Source: Gammaproteobacteria bacterium
GTDB lineage: Bacteria; Pseudomonadota; Gammaproteobacteria; SZUA-229
Reading direction: 5' to 3'
NCBI GenBank assembly: GCA_013041745.1
Contig: JABDRN010000131.1
Location: forward strand, 1-41,333
DNA: 41,333 nt
A program made the translations under genes and the position numbers. Positions 18,050 through 27,298 of this stretch are shown one piece after another (within the stretch, counting starts at the first letter, position 1; each line of letters begins with the position of its first letter). The notes beneath the pieces were generated by a model that was given only the letters and a program-made list of their open reading frames with translations, searched no databases and had not been told where the DNA came from.

Positions 18050-20884
18050 ATGATAAGCAAATACCTGACACTGCAGAAGACATTAGCGATCACTATCCTG
18101 TTGATCGGTGTTCTCGGTATCGCCCTGGTCGTAGCGACTGATTTCACCTATCGTAAGGTTGCCTACAGGCAGCAGATCGACTCTATCAATCAGCTCATCG
18201 CCGTAAAATCTGCCGACCTAATAAAAAAACTATCTGAACGCCATAGAGAACTCGGAATCCGCTTGCAGAACGAAGCTGATTTCATCAAGGCTTTTACCGC
18301 CAGGGATATCAAAGGTATCAGCACCTGGTTAGACCAGGAGTTTAACCGTTACTATGTGACCATCGGCCTCATAAAACTCGAGAAAGTTCTGATCTTTGAC
18401 CAGGACTTTCGAATGATCGCCAATTCTGATCGCGGCATCGAGATCGCCAATAGAAACACTCGGCCATGCTCCCGCATAATATCCCAGATCAGCCAGCTAC
18501 CCGGTATAGAGAGAACCCGTCCTATATCTCAGCTATGTGAGTACAATAGCCGTCCATTGATGACCACAGTCATATCTATAGGAAGCATCAAACCCAAAGG
18601 CTATATACAGATAATTACTGACCCAGCACATATACTGACACAGATAGAAACAGAGCTGGCACTACCGTTAAAAATATTCAACCGTAATGAAGAGCTACTA
18701 CACCAGTCTATCAACTGGCCGATTAAAAACGATATTGAAAAACATCTTGTCAGCAGATACATGCTAAGAGATGGCAATGGCAGAACCGGCCTTATCATCA
18801 GCAGTGCTTCAGACATCACGACATTGATCAGCCAACTCGATGATACCCGCTACAAGGTAATACTCGGCGCAACGGCACTGACGCTCGTTACTCTGCTCAT
18901 CGCCTTTCTCATCTTGCATCGCGGCCTGTTACCCCTTAAACACTTGCGTCGCGCTGCGGACTGCAGCGCACGCGGAGAATTCACCTCTGTCAGCGAGACC
19001 GGTTACAACGAGATCAGCAAGCCGATTCACGCATTCAACATTATGGTCGAAAAAATACAGTCATTGATCGGCGACCTCACTAATGAGGTAGATGATCATA
19101 AAAAAACAGAAGATAAATATAGACAGGCGAAAGAAGTCGCTGAACTACATGCCCAGCATGCAAACCAACAGAGCAACTTCCTGCACATGACATTACAATC
19201 GATCGTCGATGGTGTGATAACCACGAGCATCGAAGGACACATTAATTCTATCAACCCGATGGCAGAGCAGCTGACTGGCTGGAGCGAGAACGAAGCAATC
19301 GGAAAACCGCTATTCCAGGTAATGCACGCCCTGGACGAAAACACCCAAAAACGTATCTACGATCCTATAGCAAACATCGAACATAAATCCGTACTGGATG
19401 AGCCCGTTGGCGCAACGCTGATTCAGAATAACAGCAACATCGAAACACCGGTGGAATATGTTGCAGCTCCGATGCGTGATCATGAAGACAAGATCGCAGG
19501 TATCGTGGTCATCATCCATGATGAATCAGTTCAACGTTCACTCAACCGACAACTGACTTTTCAGGCAACACATGATGCCCTCACCGGCCTCATCAATCGT
19601 TATGAGTTCGAGCGACGGCTAAAGAATGTGATTACCGCACAGACGGTACACGAATCAGTCAACACCCTGTGTTATATCGATCTCGACCAGTTCAAGCTGG
19701 TCAATGATACCTGCGGCCATACCGCCGGTGATGACCTGCTGAAGAAGATCACTTTATTACTACAGGACACACTGGGAAATGTCGGCACGCTGGCTCGGCT
19801 CGGTGGCGATGAATTTGGCCTGTTACTGGAAAACACCGATACCAGGAAAGCGCAGTCAGTCGCCCTGGGTGTGCTCGATGTTATCAAGAACTTTCATTTC
19901 ACCTGGAATGAAAACACCTTTACTATCGGAGCCAGTATCGGTATCGCATCGATTCCGAACAACGCACTCAACTGTGAAGAGATCCTGAGTAACGCTGACT
20001 CTGCCTGCTACCTGGCAAAAGAAAGCGGACGCAACCGGATCCAGGTATATACTGAAGAAGACGATAAGCTGTTAACTCAACAGCGTGAAATGCACTGGGT
20101 ATCACGCATCAACCACGCCCTCGAAGAAGGACGCTTCCAGCTGTATTTCCAGGAAATTATCTCGCTCAGGGATCATGAGCAGGCCTTCATCATGCACGGT
20201 GAAGTGTTGTTACGCATGATAGACAAAGAAGGCAATATCGTTTCGCCCAATCAGTTCCTGCCAGCAGCAGAACGCTACAATATGGCGACACTCATCGATG
20301 AGTGGGTAGTCGATAGATCCATACAGTGGCTGGCGTCACGAAAAGAAAAAGTATTAATCTCGATCAACTTATCAGGCATGTCAATCTCCAACCGGGACTT
20401 CCTGAATTTCGTCGTTTCCAGGATCAAACAGAACAAAGTCAATCCTGAACTACTGTGTTTCGAGATAACCGAGACGGCAGCGATCAACAACCTTGGTACA
20501 GCGATCCACTTCATGAATGTACTAAAAAAACTGGGCTGTTCTTTTGCACTCGATGATTTCGGCAGCGGTCTGTCTTCATTCTCATATCTGAACAGCCTGC
20601 CAGTCGATTATCTGAAGATCGACGGCACCTTCGTCATGGACATCGATAAAGACCCGATGCACTACGCGATGGTAAAATCGATCAATGAGGTCGGCCAGGT
20701 AATGGGTATCAAAACCATCGCTGAGTTTGCAGCTTCAAAGGACATCATCGACTGCCTGCGTGAAGTGGGTGTCGATAATGCGCAGGGTTATGCAGTTGCC
20801 CGGCCGGTAGCACTGGCTTCATTGTCAATCGAAGATAAAACACCGACATTGACAGCTGTTAAAGCCGACAAGTCAGCGAGCTAA
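18050..20884 (+). CDS. membrane PAS-GGDEF-EAL cyclic-di-GMP enzyme
   Basis: 944 aa. A first membrane helix (about 11-30) and a second (about 275-293) enclose a periplasmic sensor region of about 240 residues. A HAMP-like stretch, a coiled coil, a PAS domain (about 377-490, DGVITTSIEGHINSINPMAEQLTGWS), a GGDEF domain (motif GGDEF near residue 586) and an EAL domain follow. The EAL motif reads EVL (HGEVLLRM, near 717), a tolerated variant, and DDFGSG and KIDG are intact. The diguanylate cyclase inhibitory RxxD site before GGDEF is absent. It can in principle both make and break cyclic-di-GMP. It starts 24 nt after the rhodanese gene, so the two may be cotranscribed. Confidence 0.92.
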   Translation: MISKYLTLQKTLAITILLIGVLGIALVVATDFTYRKVAYRQQIDSINQLIAVKSADLIKKLSERHRELGIRLQNEADFIKAFTARDIKGISTWLDQEFNRYYVTIGLIKLEKVLIFDQDFRMIANSDRGIEIANRNTRPCSRIISQISQLPGIERTRPISQLCEYNSRPLMTTVISIGSIKPKGYIQIITDPAHILTQIETELALPLKIFNRNEELLHQSINWPIKNDIEKHLVSRYMLRDGNGRTGLIISSASDITTLISQLDDTRYKVILGATALTLVTLLIAFLILHRGLLPLKHLRRAADCSARGEFTSVSETGYNEISKPIHAFNIMVEKIQSLIGDLTNEVDDHKKTEDKYRQAKEVAELHAQHANQQSNFLHMTLQSIVDGVITTSIEGHINSINPMAEQLTGWSENEAIGKPLFQVMHALDENTQKRIYDPIANIEHKSVLDEPVGATLIQNNSNIETPVEYVAAPMRDHEDKIAGIVVIIHDESVQRSLNRQLTFQATHDALTGLINRYEFERRLKNVITAQTVHESVNTLCYIDLDQFKLVNDTCGHTAGDDLLKKITLLLQDTLGNVGTLARLGGDEFGLLLENTDTRKAQSVALGVLDVIKNFHFTWNENTFTIGASIGIASIPNNALNCEEILSNADSACYLAKESGRNRIQVYTEEDDKLLTQQREMHWVSRINHALEEGRFQLYFQEIISLRDHEQAFIMHGEVLLRMIDKEGNIVSPNQFLPAAERYNMATLIDEWVVDRSIQWLASRKEKVLISINLSGMSISNRDFLNFVVSRIKQNKVNPELLCFEITETAAINNLGTAIHFMNVLKKLGCSFALDDFGSGLSSFSYLNSLPVDYLKIDGTFVMDIDKDPMHYAMVKSINEVGQVMGIKTIAEFAASKDIIDCLREVGVDNAQGYAVARPVALASLSIEDKTPTLTAVKADKSAS

Positions 20885-20982
20885 GCGAACCGAGGTCAGC
20901 GAACCTGGGACAGAGACAAGCCTGGCTCTAAGCTAACCTGGTGAACGTGACCCCTAAATGAACAAGGAGCACATAATAAACC

Positions 20983-21441
20983 ATGAAGATCTGGGTAGAC
21001 GCAGACGCATGTCCGGTGGTCATCAAGGAAATATTATTTCGCGCAGCTGATCGTACCAGAGTAACAGTGACGCTGGTCGCTAATCAGTCGATAAAGATAC
21101 CTGCCTCACACCACATAAGATTCCTGCAGGTCAGGCAGGGCTTCGACGTCGCTGACAACGAGATCGTCAAACGTATGCAAGCCGGCGATCTTGTCATCAC
21201 CAGCGATATCCCGCTGGCTGCAGATGTCATCGAGAAAGGAGGTATCGCTCTCAGCCCTCGTGGCGAGCTGTATACTGCCAACAACATCAGGGCGCGATTA
21301 AACATGCGGGATTTCATGGAGACGCTCCGCTCAAGCGGCGTCGATACCGGTGGCCCACCTGCGTTGAGCCAGGGCGATAGAAAAGCATTTGCTGATCACC
21401 TGGATCAGATACTGACCAGGCATACTAAAAACAACAGGTAA
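20983..21441 (+). CDS. yaiI: YaiI/YqxD family protein (DUF188)
   Basis: 152 aa. The start [22 protein letters not shown] and the central [17 protein letters not shown]-type block (here [28 protein letters not shown]) define the family, which has a PIN-like fold with conserved acidic residues. Its biochemical role is unproven. An AAGGAG lies 13 nt before the ATG, which is a long spacing. There is no clear link with the neighbours. Confidence 0.9.
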   Translation: MKIWVDADACPVVIKEILFRAADRTRVTVTLVANQSIKIPASHHIRFLQVRQGFDVADNEIVKRMQAGDLVITSDIPLAADVIEKGGIALSPRGELYTANNIRARLNMRDFMETLRSSGVDTGGPPALSQGDRKAFADHLDQILTRHTKNNR

Positions 21442-21705
21442 CGGTCGCCGACACTTCTAACCATCATCGACACACATATACATATCATCTTGACACCCAA
21501 TGCCTTCATCAATGTTAGTGACGGTTCCCTGCTGGCACAGCTAGTGACCAACTATGATCTGAAACAGGGTCTGCAGATACTGGCGGCAGTGAATGTTCCT
21601 CCAGGCTCCGCGGGTAGCGAATATCGCGGCATCGACACAGGTATTGCCGGCTAGCAACTTAGTACCGAACCAGGCATATTTGCCCAGCTGGCATGGTATT
21701 TCTGA
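21442..21705 (+). pseudogene. decayed C-terminal tail of an outer-membrane beta-barrel protein
   Basis: Directly after the yaiI stop, one forward frame runs without an initiation codon through LTPNAFINVSDGSLLAQL and LKQGLQILAAVNVPPGSAGS. It hits a TAG at 21652 and then continues as QLSTEPGIFAQLAWYF before TGA at 21703. The alternating pattern and the terminal aromatic Phe are the hallmark of the last strands of an outer-membrane barrel recognised by BamA. The 5' part of the gene is gone and one in-frame stop is present, so this is a remnant. The original family cannot be named. Confidence 0.6.
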
Positions 21706-21846
21706 GCCAGCGTCAAATGTTTTCAGGGCAGAGTCCAGCGAGCACGCTGCACATCGATAAAGACCAGGCAATATTGTTAGCTCAAATATCGATGAATAAT
21801 AACCCTAATTTTAATAATTCTATTCGACGATATTAGCAATTTGCTA

Positions 21847-21852
21847 TATAAT
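21847..21852 (+). promoter_or_regulatory. -10 element of the SLC13-nhaD transcription unit
   Basis: A perfect TATAAT is preceded by TGCTA, so an overlapping TGC-TATATA extended -10 is also present. The -35 region is poor (TTCGAC at 21823-21828). It would start RNA near 21859 and give a leader of about 220 nt. Confidence 0.5.
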
Positions 21853-21857
21853 GGTGC

Positions 21858-22079
21858 GCTAACATTTCACCGGAGCTAATCCCGGTAAATACAGCTGCAA
21901 TAGTCATGATGGAAGTCGGGATACCCTTACGCGGTAGCACATTCCAGCCCACAGTACTAAAAGATGATGACGCTTTAGAGTAGTCACTCTAATCATTCCG
22001 CAGCTAAGAATGCTGTACTGGTGAACGAAGAAGCCACCAACCCGATTACGAACGAATACATAATCTTAAGAGAGGTTGC
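21858..22079 (+). ncRNA. structured 5' leader, candidate cis-regulatory RNA
   Basis: The leader holds several complementary segments. ACCGG (21869-21873) pairs with CCGGT (21882-21886). An exclusive alternative pairs ATCCCG (21879-21884) with CGGGAT (21917-21922). Downstream, CAGTAC (21952-21957) pairs with GTACTG (22015-22020) and encloses a hairpin TTAGAGT-AGTC-ACTCTAA (21975-21992), extended by ATGA/TCAT, plus CAGC/GCTG (22001-22015). This is a junction-like fold ending 60 nt before the ATG. Mutually exclusive pairing ahead of sodium-transport genes suggests a riboswitch-like element. I could not match it to a known class. A GAGAGG ribosome site lies at its 3' end. Confidence 0.45.
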
Positions 22080-24068
22080 ATGAACAAGCTTGCAGATGAA
22101 GAGAAGACTATCACCAAACCGGGAATAATAAACAAGAAACAGGTCATTGCTGCTGTGATCTTTGCCGCATTAGCTCTATACCTGGCCACTGTGGTACCGA
22201 CCATTCAGATCGCCTGGGTTAGCGCAATCTTAATATTGACCATCTACCTGTTTGCTTTTGAGATCGTTGGAGTCGATGTTGCCGCCATCAGCATCATGGT
22301 AATACTGGGACTGACATCATTACTCGCACCGTTCATGGGACTGGAACAAGGACTGGTTGACAACACACACCTGTTTGACGGCTTTTCATCGAATGCAGTG
22401 ATGTCGATCATCGCAGTGATGATTATCGGAGCAGGTCTCGACAAGACCGGCATCATGAGCAAGGTTGCCGGCTTCATTCTAAATATCGGCGGAACCACCG
22501 AAAAACGTATCATCCCGATCATTTCAGCCACTGTCGGTTTCATCTCGTCGTTCATGCAAAACGTCGGCGCCGCTGCCCTGTTCCTGCCGGTAGTATCCAG
22601 AATCTCAGCACGCTCCGGCCTGCCGATGTCACGACTGCTGATGCCGATGGGCTTCACAGCCATCCTCGGTGGCACCATGACCATGGTCGGCTCCAGCCCG
22701 TTGATCTTGCTCAATGACCTCATCCTCACTTCCAACAAAGCATTACCTACTGACCAGCAGATGGACACCTGGGGTCTGTTTTCTGTCACACCCATAGGTG
22801 CCGCGCTGATCATTACCGGTATCGCCTATTTTGTTATTGCGGGGCGTTTCGTATTGCCTAAAACCAAGAGTGAGAGCAGCACCAGCGGTGCAGACTCAAT
22901 GCAGTATTTCCGGAATGTCTATGGCGTCAACTATTCACTCTCAGAGGTCGAAGTTACTGAGGGCAGCCCGATGGTCGGCAAGCTGATCGATGAAGTCGAA
23001 AGTGTCTGCCGTATCCGTATCATAGCAACCAAACGCAAGAGCGATGAGATCAGGGTCGGCCCAGGCGCACTGGCGCGTGATATAGAGATTGAAGACGGCA
23101 TGATACTTGGCATCATCGCAGACCCAAACGATTTGGACAACTTCATCGAAAAAGGCCACCTTGAAAGACATACCAAGATAACAACCTTTTCTGAAGACCT
23201 GTCTGCGGCTAAGACAGGTGTCGCCGAAGTCGTTATTCCACCAGGTTCCAGCCTGATCGGCAAATCAGCACGCGATGTGTGGATGCGCAAGACCTATGGC
23301 CTTGCCCTGATCGGATTGCATCGCGAAGGTAAAACCCTGCGCGAAGGCGATGATATCCGCAATATGGAGCTGATGGCAGGTGACACATTAGTCGTGCATA
23401 CACCATGGATCGCGCTGGAGCGCATCGAGAAGAGTCGTGATTTCGTCGTGGTGACCACCGAATATCCGCGTTCGGAAGAAGTACGCCCGCACAAGATACT
23501 GCCTGCCCTGATCTTTTTTGGCATCGCACTGTTCATGGTGTTATTCACTGACATCCGGCTCTCAGTCGCTCTGTTAACCGGTGCCATGGGAATGGTACTA
23601 TCCGGTGTATTGAACATCGAAGAGGCCTACGAAGCGGTTAGCTGGAAGACGGTCTTCCTGCTCGCCTCACTTATCCCGCTAGGTCTCGCCGTTGAGACCA
23701 CCGGTACTGCAAAGTGGATCGCAGACCAGGTGCTGCTCGTCGTCGGCGGTATGGATATTTGGATCATCCAGCTTGCAATCGCCATACTCGCAACCTTCTT
23801 TACCCTGGTGATGTCCAACGTTGGCGCAACCGTACTTCTGGTACCACTGGCGGTCAATATCGCTATCGGCGCCGGCGCAAATCCTGCCGTATTCGCACTT
23901 ACCGTAGCCATCGCCACCTCTAACTCTTTCCTCATCCCTACACACCAGGTCAATGCTCTGATCATGGGTCCTGCGGGTTATAAGGTGTCTGACTTCATGA
24001 AAGCCGGTGGCATCATGACTGTCCTGTTCCTCGTCGTCATGATGATAATGTTGAACCTGGTATTTTAA
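22080..24068 (+). CDS. SLC13-family permease with TrkA-C domains
   Basis: 662 aa. Two membrane halves (about 20-265 and 475-662), each resembling sodium/anion symporters of the SLC13/ArsB-NhaD superfamily, flank a cytosolic insert with two TrkA-C (RCK_C) domains (about 290-360 and 380-455). Loops such as SFMQNVGAAALFLPV and GGTMTMVGSSPLILLND contain the Asn-Val/Ser-Pro type hairpin motifs of the superfamily. Relatives carry sulfate, dicarboxylates or other anions with sodium, and the RCK_C pair likely binds a ligand for gating. Substrate unknown. nhaD follows 20 nt later, so a sodium-coupled pair is plausible. Confidence 0.85.
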   Translation: MNKLADEEKTITKPGIINKKQVIAAVIFAALALYLATVVPTIQIAWVSAILILTIYLFAFEIVGVDVAAISIMVILGLTSLLAPFMGLEQGLVDNTHLFDGFSSNAVMSIIAVMIIGAGLDKTGIMSKVAGFILNIGGTTEKRIIPIISATVGFISSFMQNVGAAALFLPVVSRISARSGLPMSRLLMPMGFTAILGGTMTMVGSSPLILLNDLILTSNKALPTDQQMDTWGLFSVTPIGAALIITGIAYFVIAGRFVLPKTKSESSTSGADSMQYFRNVYGVNYSLSEVEVTEGSPMVGKLIDEVESVCRIRIIATKRKSDEIRVGPGALARDIEIEDGMILGIIADPNDLDNFIEKGHLERHTKITTFSEDLSAAKTGVAEVVIPPGSSLIGKSARDVWMRKTYGLALIGLHREGKTLREGDDIRNMELMAGDTLVVHTPWIALERIEKSRDFVVVTTEYPRSEEVRPHKILPALIFFGIALFMVLFTDIRLSVALLTGAMGMVLSGVLNIEEAYEAVSWKTVFLLASLIPLGLAVETTGTAKWIADQVLLVVGGMDIWIIQLAIAILATFFTLVMSNVGATVLLVPLAVNIAIGAGANPAVFALTVAIATSNSFLIPTHQVNALIMGPAGYKVSDFMKAGGIMTVLFLVVMMIMLNLVF

Positions 24069-24088
24069 GGGCATACTAGTACAAAGCC

Positions 24089-25516
24089 ATGAACTTACTG
24101 ATGAAACTCATGCCGGCACTCCTGCTTGCAACTTTTCCCGGGCTGGTTTTGGCTACAGAAAGCTCTGCCGCGCAACAGATAGATATGACAGGGCACTGGA
24201 TTGGCTTCCTGTCGATCATCATCTTCGTCGGAGCCTACCTCCTGGTGATGACCGAAGAGTTTACCGTCCTGCGAAAATCAAAGCCCGTGATCCTCGGTGC
24301 CGGACTGATCTGGGGCCTTATCGGCTGGTTCTATGCTAGCAACGGTATGCCACATGAAGCGGAGTACGCGGTAAGACACAACCTGGAAGAATACGCCGAA
24401 CTGATGCTGTTCCTGCTGGTAGCGATGACCTATATCAACGCCATGCAAGAGCGTCGGATTTTCGATGCTCTACGTGCATGGTTGGTTCGTAGCGGCTTTG
24501 GTTTTCGCTCGTTGTTCTGGATCACCGGTACGCTGGCCTTCTTCATCTCACCTATCGCCGATAACCTGACTACCGCATTACTGATGTGCGCGGTGGTGTT
24601 GGCCGTCGGTGGCGATAACAGTCGTTTCATCACCCTGGCCTGCGTCAATATCGTCGTCGGTGCAAATGCCGGCGGTGCGTTCTCGCCTTTTGGCGACATC
24701 ACAACGCTGATGGTCTGGCAGAAAGGTATCGTTGAGTTCTGGACCTTCTTTGCACTGTTCATCCCGTCAGCAGTCAACTACCTGGTGCCTGCCGTGATCA
24801 TGCACTTTGCCGTCCCCGATGTTAAACCAGAGGCATCAGGCGAACAGGTTAAGATGCAGCGGGGTGCCAGGCGTATCATCCTGTTATTCCTTGCAACTAT
24901 CGCGACCGCAGTGTCATTTCATAACTTCCTGTACCTGCCGCCGGTTATCGGCATGTTGACGGGGCTCAGTTACCTGCAGTTTTTCGGTTACTACCTGAAG
25001 AAGACTCATGGCAGACACCTGGACAAACCCGATAATCCAGAAAATCATGAAGACCTGGGCGCTTCACCTGCTCCCTTCGATGTATTCTCACCAGTAGCAA
25101 AAGCCGAGTGGGATACCCTGTTCTTCTTTTACGGCGTCGTGCTGTGTGTCGGTGGTCTCGGCTTTCTCGGTTACCTGAGCCTGATCTCGGAGTTGATGTA
25201 CACTGGCTGGGGTGCAACCAATGCGAATATCGCAGTCGGCTTATTATCTGCTATCGTCGATAACATCCCCGTGATGTTCGCGGTACTTACCATGAATCCG
25301 GAGATGTCTACTGGCCAGTGGCTGTTAGTGACACTGACCGCTGGTGTCGGCGGATCATTGCTATCGGTCGGTTCTGCTGCCGGTGTCGCGCTCATGGGAC
25401 AGGCCCGAGGAAAATATACTTTCTTCGGCCATCTCAAATGGACACCCGCAATCGCGGCCGGTTATTTCGCCAGCATCTACGTGCATATGTGGATCAACAG
25501 CACCTACTTTAGCTAG
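24089..25516 (+). CDS. nhaD: sodium/proton antiporter NhaD
   Basis: 475 aa with 11-13 membrane helices. The cleavable-looking N-terminus (LLLATFPGLVLATESSAA) is usual in NhaD, unlike most antiporters. The conserved core includes ISPIADNLTTALLMCAVVLAVGG and NAGGAFSPFGDITTLMVWQKG, holding polar residues within helices needed for cation exchange. IVDNIPVMFAVLTM is the matching motif in the second half. It exports sodium in exchange for protons at the inner membrane and would recycle sodium brought in by the SLC13 permease or other sodium symporters. It is second in a two-gene unit. Confidence 0.93.
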   Translation: MNLLMKLMPALLLATFPGLVLATESSAAQQIDMTGHWIGFLSIIIFVGAYLLVMTEEFTVLRKSKPVILGAGLIWGLIGWFYASNGMPHEAEYAVRHNLEEYAELMLFLLVAMTYINAMQERRIFDALRAWLVRSGFGFRSLFWITGTLAFFISPIADNLTTALLMCAVVLAVGGDNSRFITLACVNIVVGANAGGAFSPFGDITTLMVWQKGIVEFWTFFALFIPSAVNYLVPAVIMHFAVPDVKPEASGEQVKMQRGARRIILLFLATIATAVSFHNFLYLPPVIGMLTGLSYLQFFGYYLKKTHGRHLDKPDNPENHEDLGASPAPFDVFSPVAKAEWDTLFFFYGVVLCVGGLGFLGYLSLISELMYTGWGATNANIAVGLLSAIVDNIPVMFAVLTMNPEMSTGQWLLVTLTAGVGGSLLSVGSAAGVALMGQARGKYTFFGHLKWTPAIAAGYFASIYVHMWINSTYFS

Positions 25517-25619
25517 TGCTGGTTGGTTATTCTTCGAGCTGGAAATATCTGAAGACAGGCAATATTTGAGACGAACCTGCCTGCAACAAGGTTTACTGAC
25601 CCGGCAGACCTCTACCGGC

Positions 25620-26945
25620 TCAAGGCCATATGCCGCGCATCAAGGTCGCGTCAGCCACACGCTTGATCGCTACAATCAGTGCGGCGGTGCGAAAATCCGG
25701 AACACCACCCTCCCTGATTCCATCGTTTACATGATCATCAGGGTTATCACCCACGACACAGCCCTGCCAGTAATCAAATACAGCATCGACCGCCGCAAAA
25801 ATTCTTTTCTGCATTTTACTGTTGACTAATTCCAGGTCCCATTGCTCGTTGACGTTGTTCTGCACCCACTCATAGTAACTGACCGTAACGCCACCGGCAT
25901 TGGCGAGAATATCTGGAATAACGTAAATACCTCGCTGCTGCAGGATCTCATCAGCCGCAGGCGTAGTCGGATTATTGGCAGCTTCGACAACTAGCTTTGC
26001 TTTGATGTTTTTAGCGTTACTACTGTTTATCTGTAATGCAGTTGCAGATGGGAGCAGTATGTCACAGTCTATTTCCAGCAGCTCTTCGTTACTTATGGTC
26101 ATTGTATCCGGCATACCGACCACGGTGCCATTCTCATCTTTAAACTCAGATATCTTTTCTGGATCCAGGCCGCTGCTGGAATAGATACCGCCTTTGCTGT
26201 CACTGACAGCGACGATGGTCGCACCGTGCCGAAAAAATTCTTCCGCCGCTATAGAGCCAACATTTCCAAATCCCTGTATCGCAATGCGAGCACCGGCAAT
26301 CTCCTGCTGCTCAGGGATCAGCGCTTTAGACAGGAAATGCTGAGTGGCGAACATGCATCCTTTTCCCGTTGCTTCATGGCGGCCGAGAGAGCCGCCCAGA
26401 CTGATCGGCTTTCCGGTGACTACTGGACGATTATTTTTATCGGGATTCAACCGGTCATAAGTATCAAAGATCCACGCCATGGTTTGTTCATCGGTGTACA
26501 TATCCGGCGCTGGAATATCTGTCGACGGACCAATTATACTGAACAGCTCGGAAGTAAAGCGCCGAGTGATATGTCTAAGCTCATTAGGACTTAACTCTTT
26601 GGTGTTACAGACAACGCCGCCTTTAGCGCCACCAAACGGCAGATTGACCAGGGCACATTTCCAGGTCATCAGTTTGGCTAGAGAGGTAACTTCGTCGACA
26701 GTCAGATCAGGATGGTATCTTATACCGCCTTTACTGGGACCAAAAACACGGTTATGGATAACACGAAAGCACTCTATAGTTTTTACTGAACCATCATCCA
26801 GCTCTACCGGAAAGTTAATGATATGGATACGATTTGGTTCTTTCAGGTAATCAATAAGACCGGATTTTAAATCGACGATACGAGCAGCAGCTTTATCAAA
26901 CTGCTGCTCGCTTATCACGATCGGGTCAAGTATCTCTTCGCTCAT
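25620..26945 (-). CDS. Glu/Leu/Phe/Val-type dehydrogenase, probably glutamate dehydrogenase
   Basis: About 441 aa from ATG 26945, which has AGGAG 7 nt upstream; an ATG 18 nt earlier gives 447 aa but a poorer ribosome site. The N-terminal domain has GPSKGGIRYHP and PFGGAKGGV with the substrate and catalytic lysines. PAPDMYTDEQTMAWIFDTY is also typical. The Rossmann domain has IQGFGNVGS. The length and sequence fit NAD(P)-linked glutamate dehydrogenases of 410-450 aa. It interconverts glutamate and 2-oxoglutarate, joining nitrogen and carbon metabolism. It ends the long leftward run that contains the carboxysome genes, convergent to nhaD, and follows a small helical gene by about 80 nt. Confidence 0.9.
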   Translation of the reverse strand: MSEEILDPIVISEQQFDKAAARIVDLKSGLIDYLKEPNRIHIINFPVELDDGSVKTIECFRVIHNRVFGPSKGGIRYHPDLTVDEVTSLAKLMTWKCALVNLPFGGAKGGVVCNTKELSPNELRHITRRFTSELFSIIGPSTDIPAPDMYTDEQTMAWIFDTYDRLNPDKNNRPVVTGKPISLGGSLGRHEATGKGCMFATQHFLSKALIPEQQEIAGARIAIQGFGNVGSIAAEEFFRHGATIVAVSDSKGGIYSSSGLDPEKISEFKDENGTVVGMPDTMTISNEELLEIDCDILLPSATALQINSSNAKNIKAKLVVEAANNPTTPAADEILQQRGIYVIPDILANAGGVTVSYYEWVQNNVNEQWDLELVNSKMQKRIFAAVDAVFDYWQGCVVGDNPDDHVNDGIREGGVPDFRTAALIVAIKRVADATLMRGIWP

Positions 26946-27025
26946 CACTTGCTCCTGTTGCATGCAACGCCAGCCTTGCTCACCAGTTTATAACCGAGTC
27001 CCACAGATAGCTTATAGCATTGTTC

Positions 27026-27298
27026 TTACATTGATTTTCTTATTTTTTTATAACCTGCACGAAGCTCTTCAGCGACGAGTTTCAGGGCTTCACCGACATC
27101 TCCAGCTGACTCTTCTGTCACTTCGGCAACCGCTGAAGCTTTTGTTTTAAATTCCTCGAATCGCTTCTCTAGCTCTTGCCACTCTTGTTTTGCATCCATA
27201 CCAAGCAGATGCAACTGCACCTCAAGATTACCTCGCTCAGTATCAAGCTCTTTGAATAATTTCTCTGATTTATCGATCATTTTATCGGTAATACTCAT
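27026..27298 (-). CDS. small helical protein of unknown function
   Basis: 90 aa from the ATG at 27298, chosen because GGAGGT lies 7 nt before it; an upstream in-frame ATG would add seven residues. The sequence is nearly all charged amphipathic helix: Lys/Glu-rich heptads at about 5-60 and 68-90, with no cysteines and no membrane segment. I do not recognise a family; it looks like coiled-coil or surface-coating proteins. It lies between the PII-like gene and the glutamate-type dehydrogenase, all on one strand. A 227-nt upstream gap carries an FNR-like box and a matching -10, so it likely has its own promoter. Confidence 0.75.
   Translation of the reverse strand: MSITDKMIDKSEKLFKELDTERGNLEVQLHLLGMDAKQEWQELEKRFEEFKTKASAVAEVTEESAGDVGEALKLVAEELRAGYKKIRKSM

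Noticed and set aside
20885-20982. Short repeats of GCGAACC and GTGAACG between the GGDEF/EAL gene and yaiI
   Set aside because: Only two or three irregular copies; no array, stem or known element.
21541-21771. 76-codon open frame on the minus strand in the yaiI-SLC13 gap
   Set aside because: The forward frame through the same DNA reads as an outer-membrane barrel tail, which explains the long open reverse frame.
21908-21984. Short open frame beginning MMEVGIPLRGS in the SLC13 leader
   Set aside because: No ribosome site precedes it and it runs through the paired segments; a leader peptide is possible but nothing supports translation.
22244-22813. 189-codon open frame on the minus strand opposite the SLC13 gene
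   Set aside because: It is antisense to a well-supported permease, has no ribosome site, and its composition (Met, Pro, Thr, Ser rich) is that of a shadow frame.
25344-25829. 161-codon open frame on the plus strand spanning the nhaD end and the dehydrogenase end
   Set aside because: It overlaps both genes in other frames and shows no family resemblance; only the 103-nt gap between the convergent genes would be unique to it.
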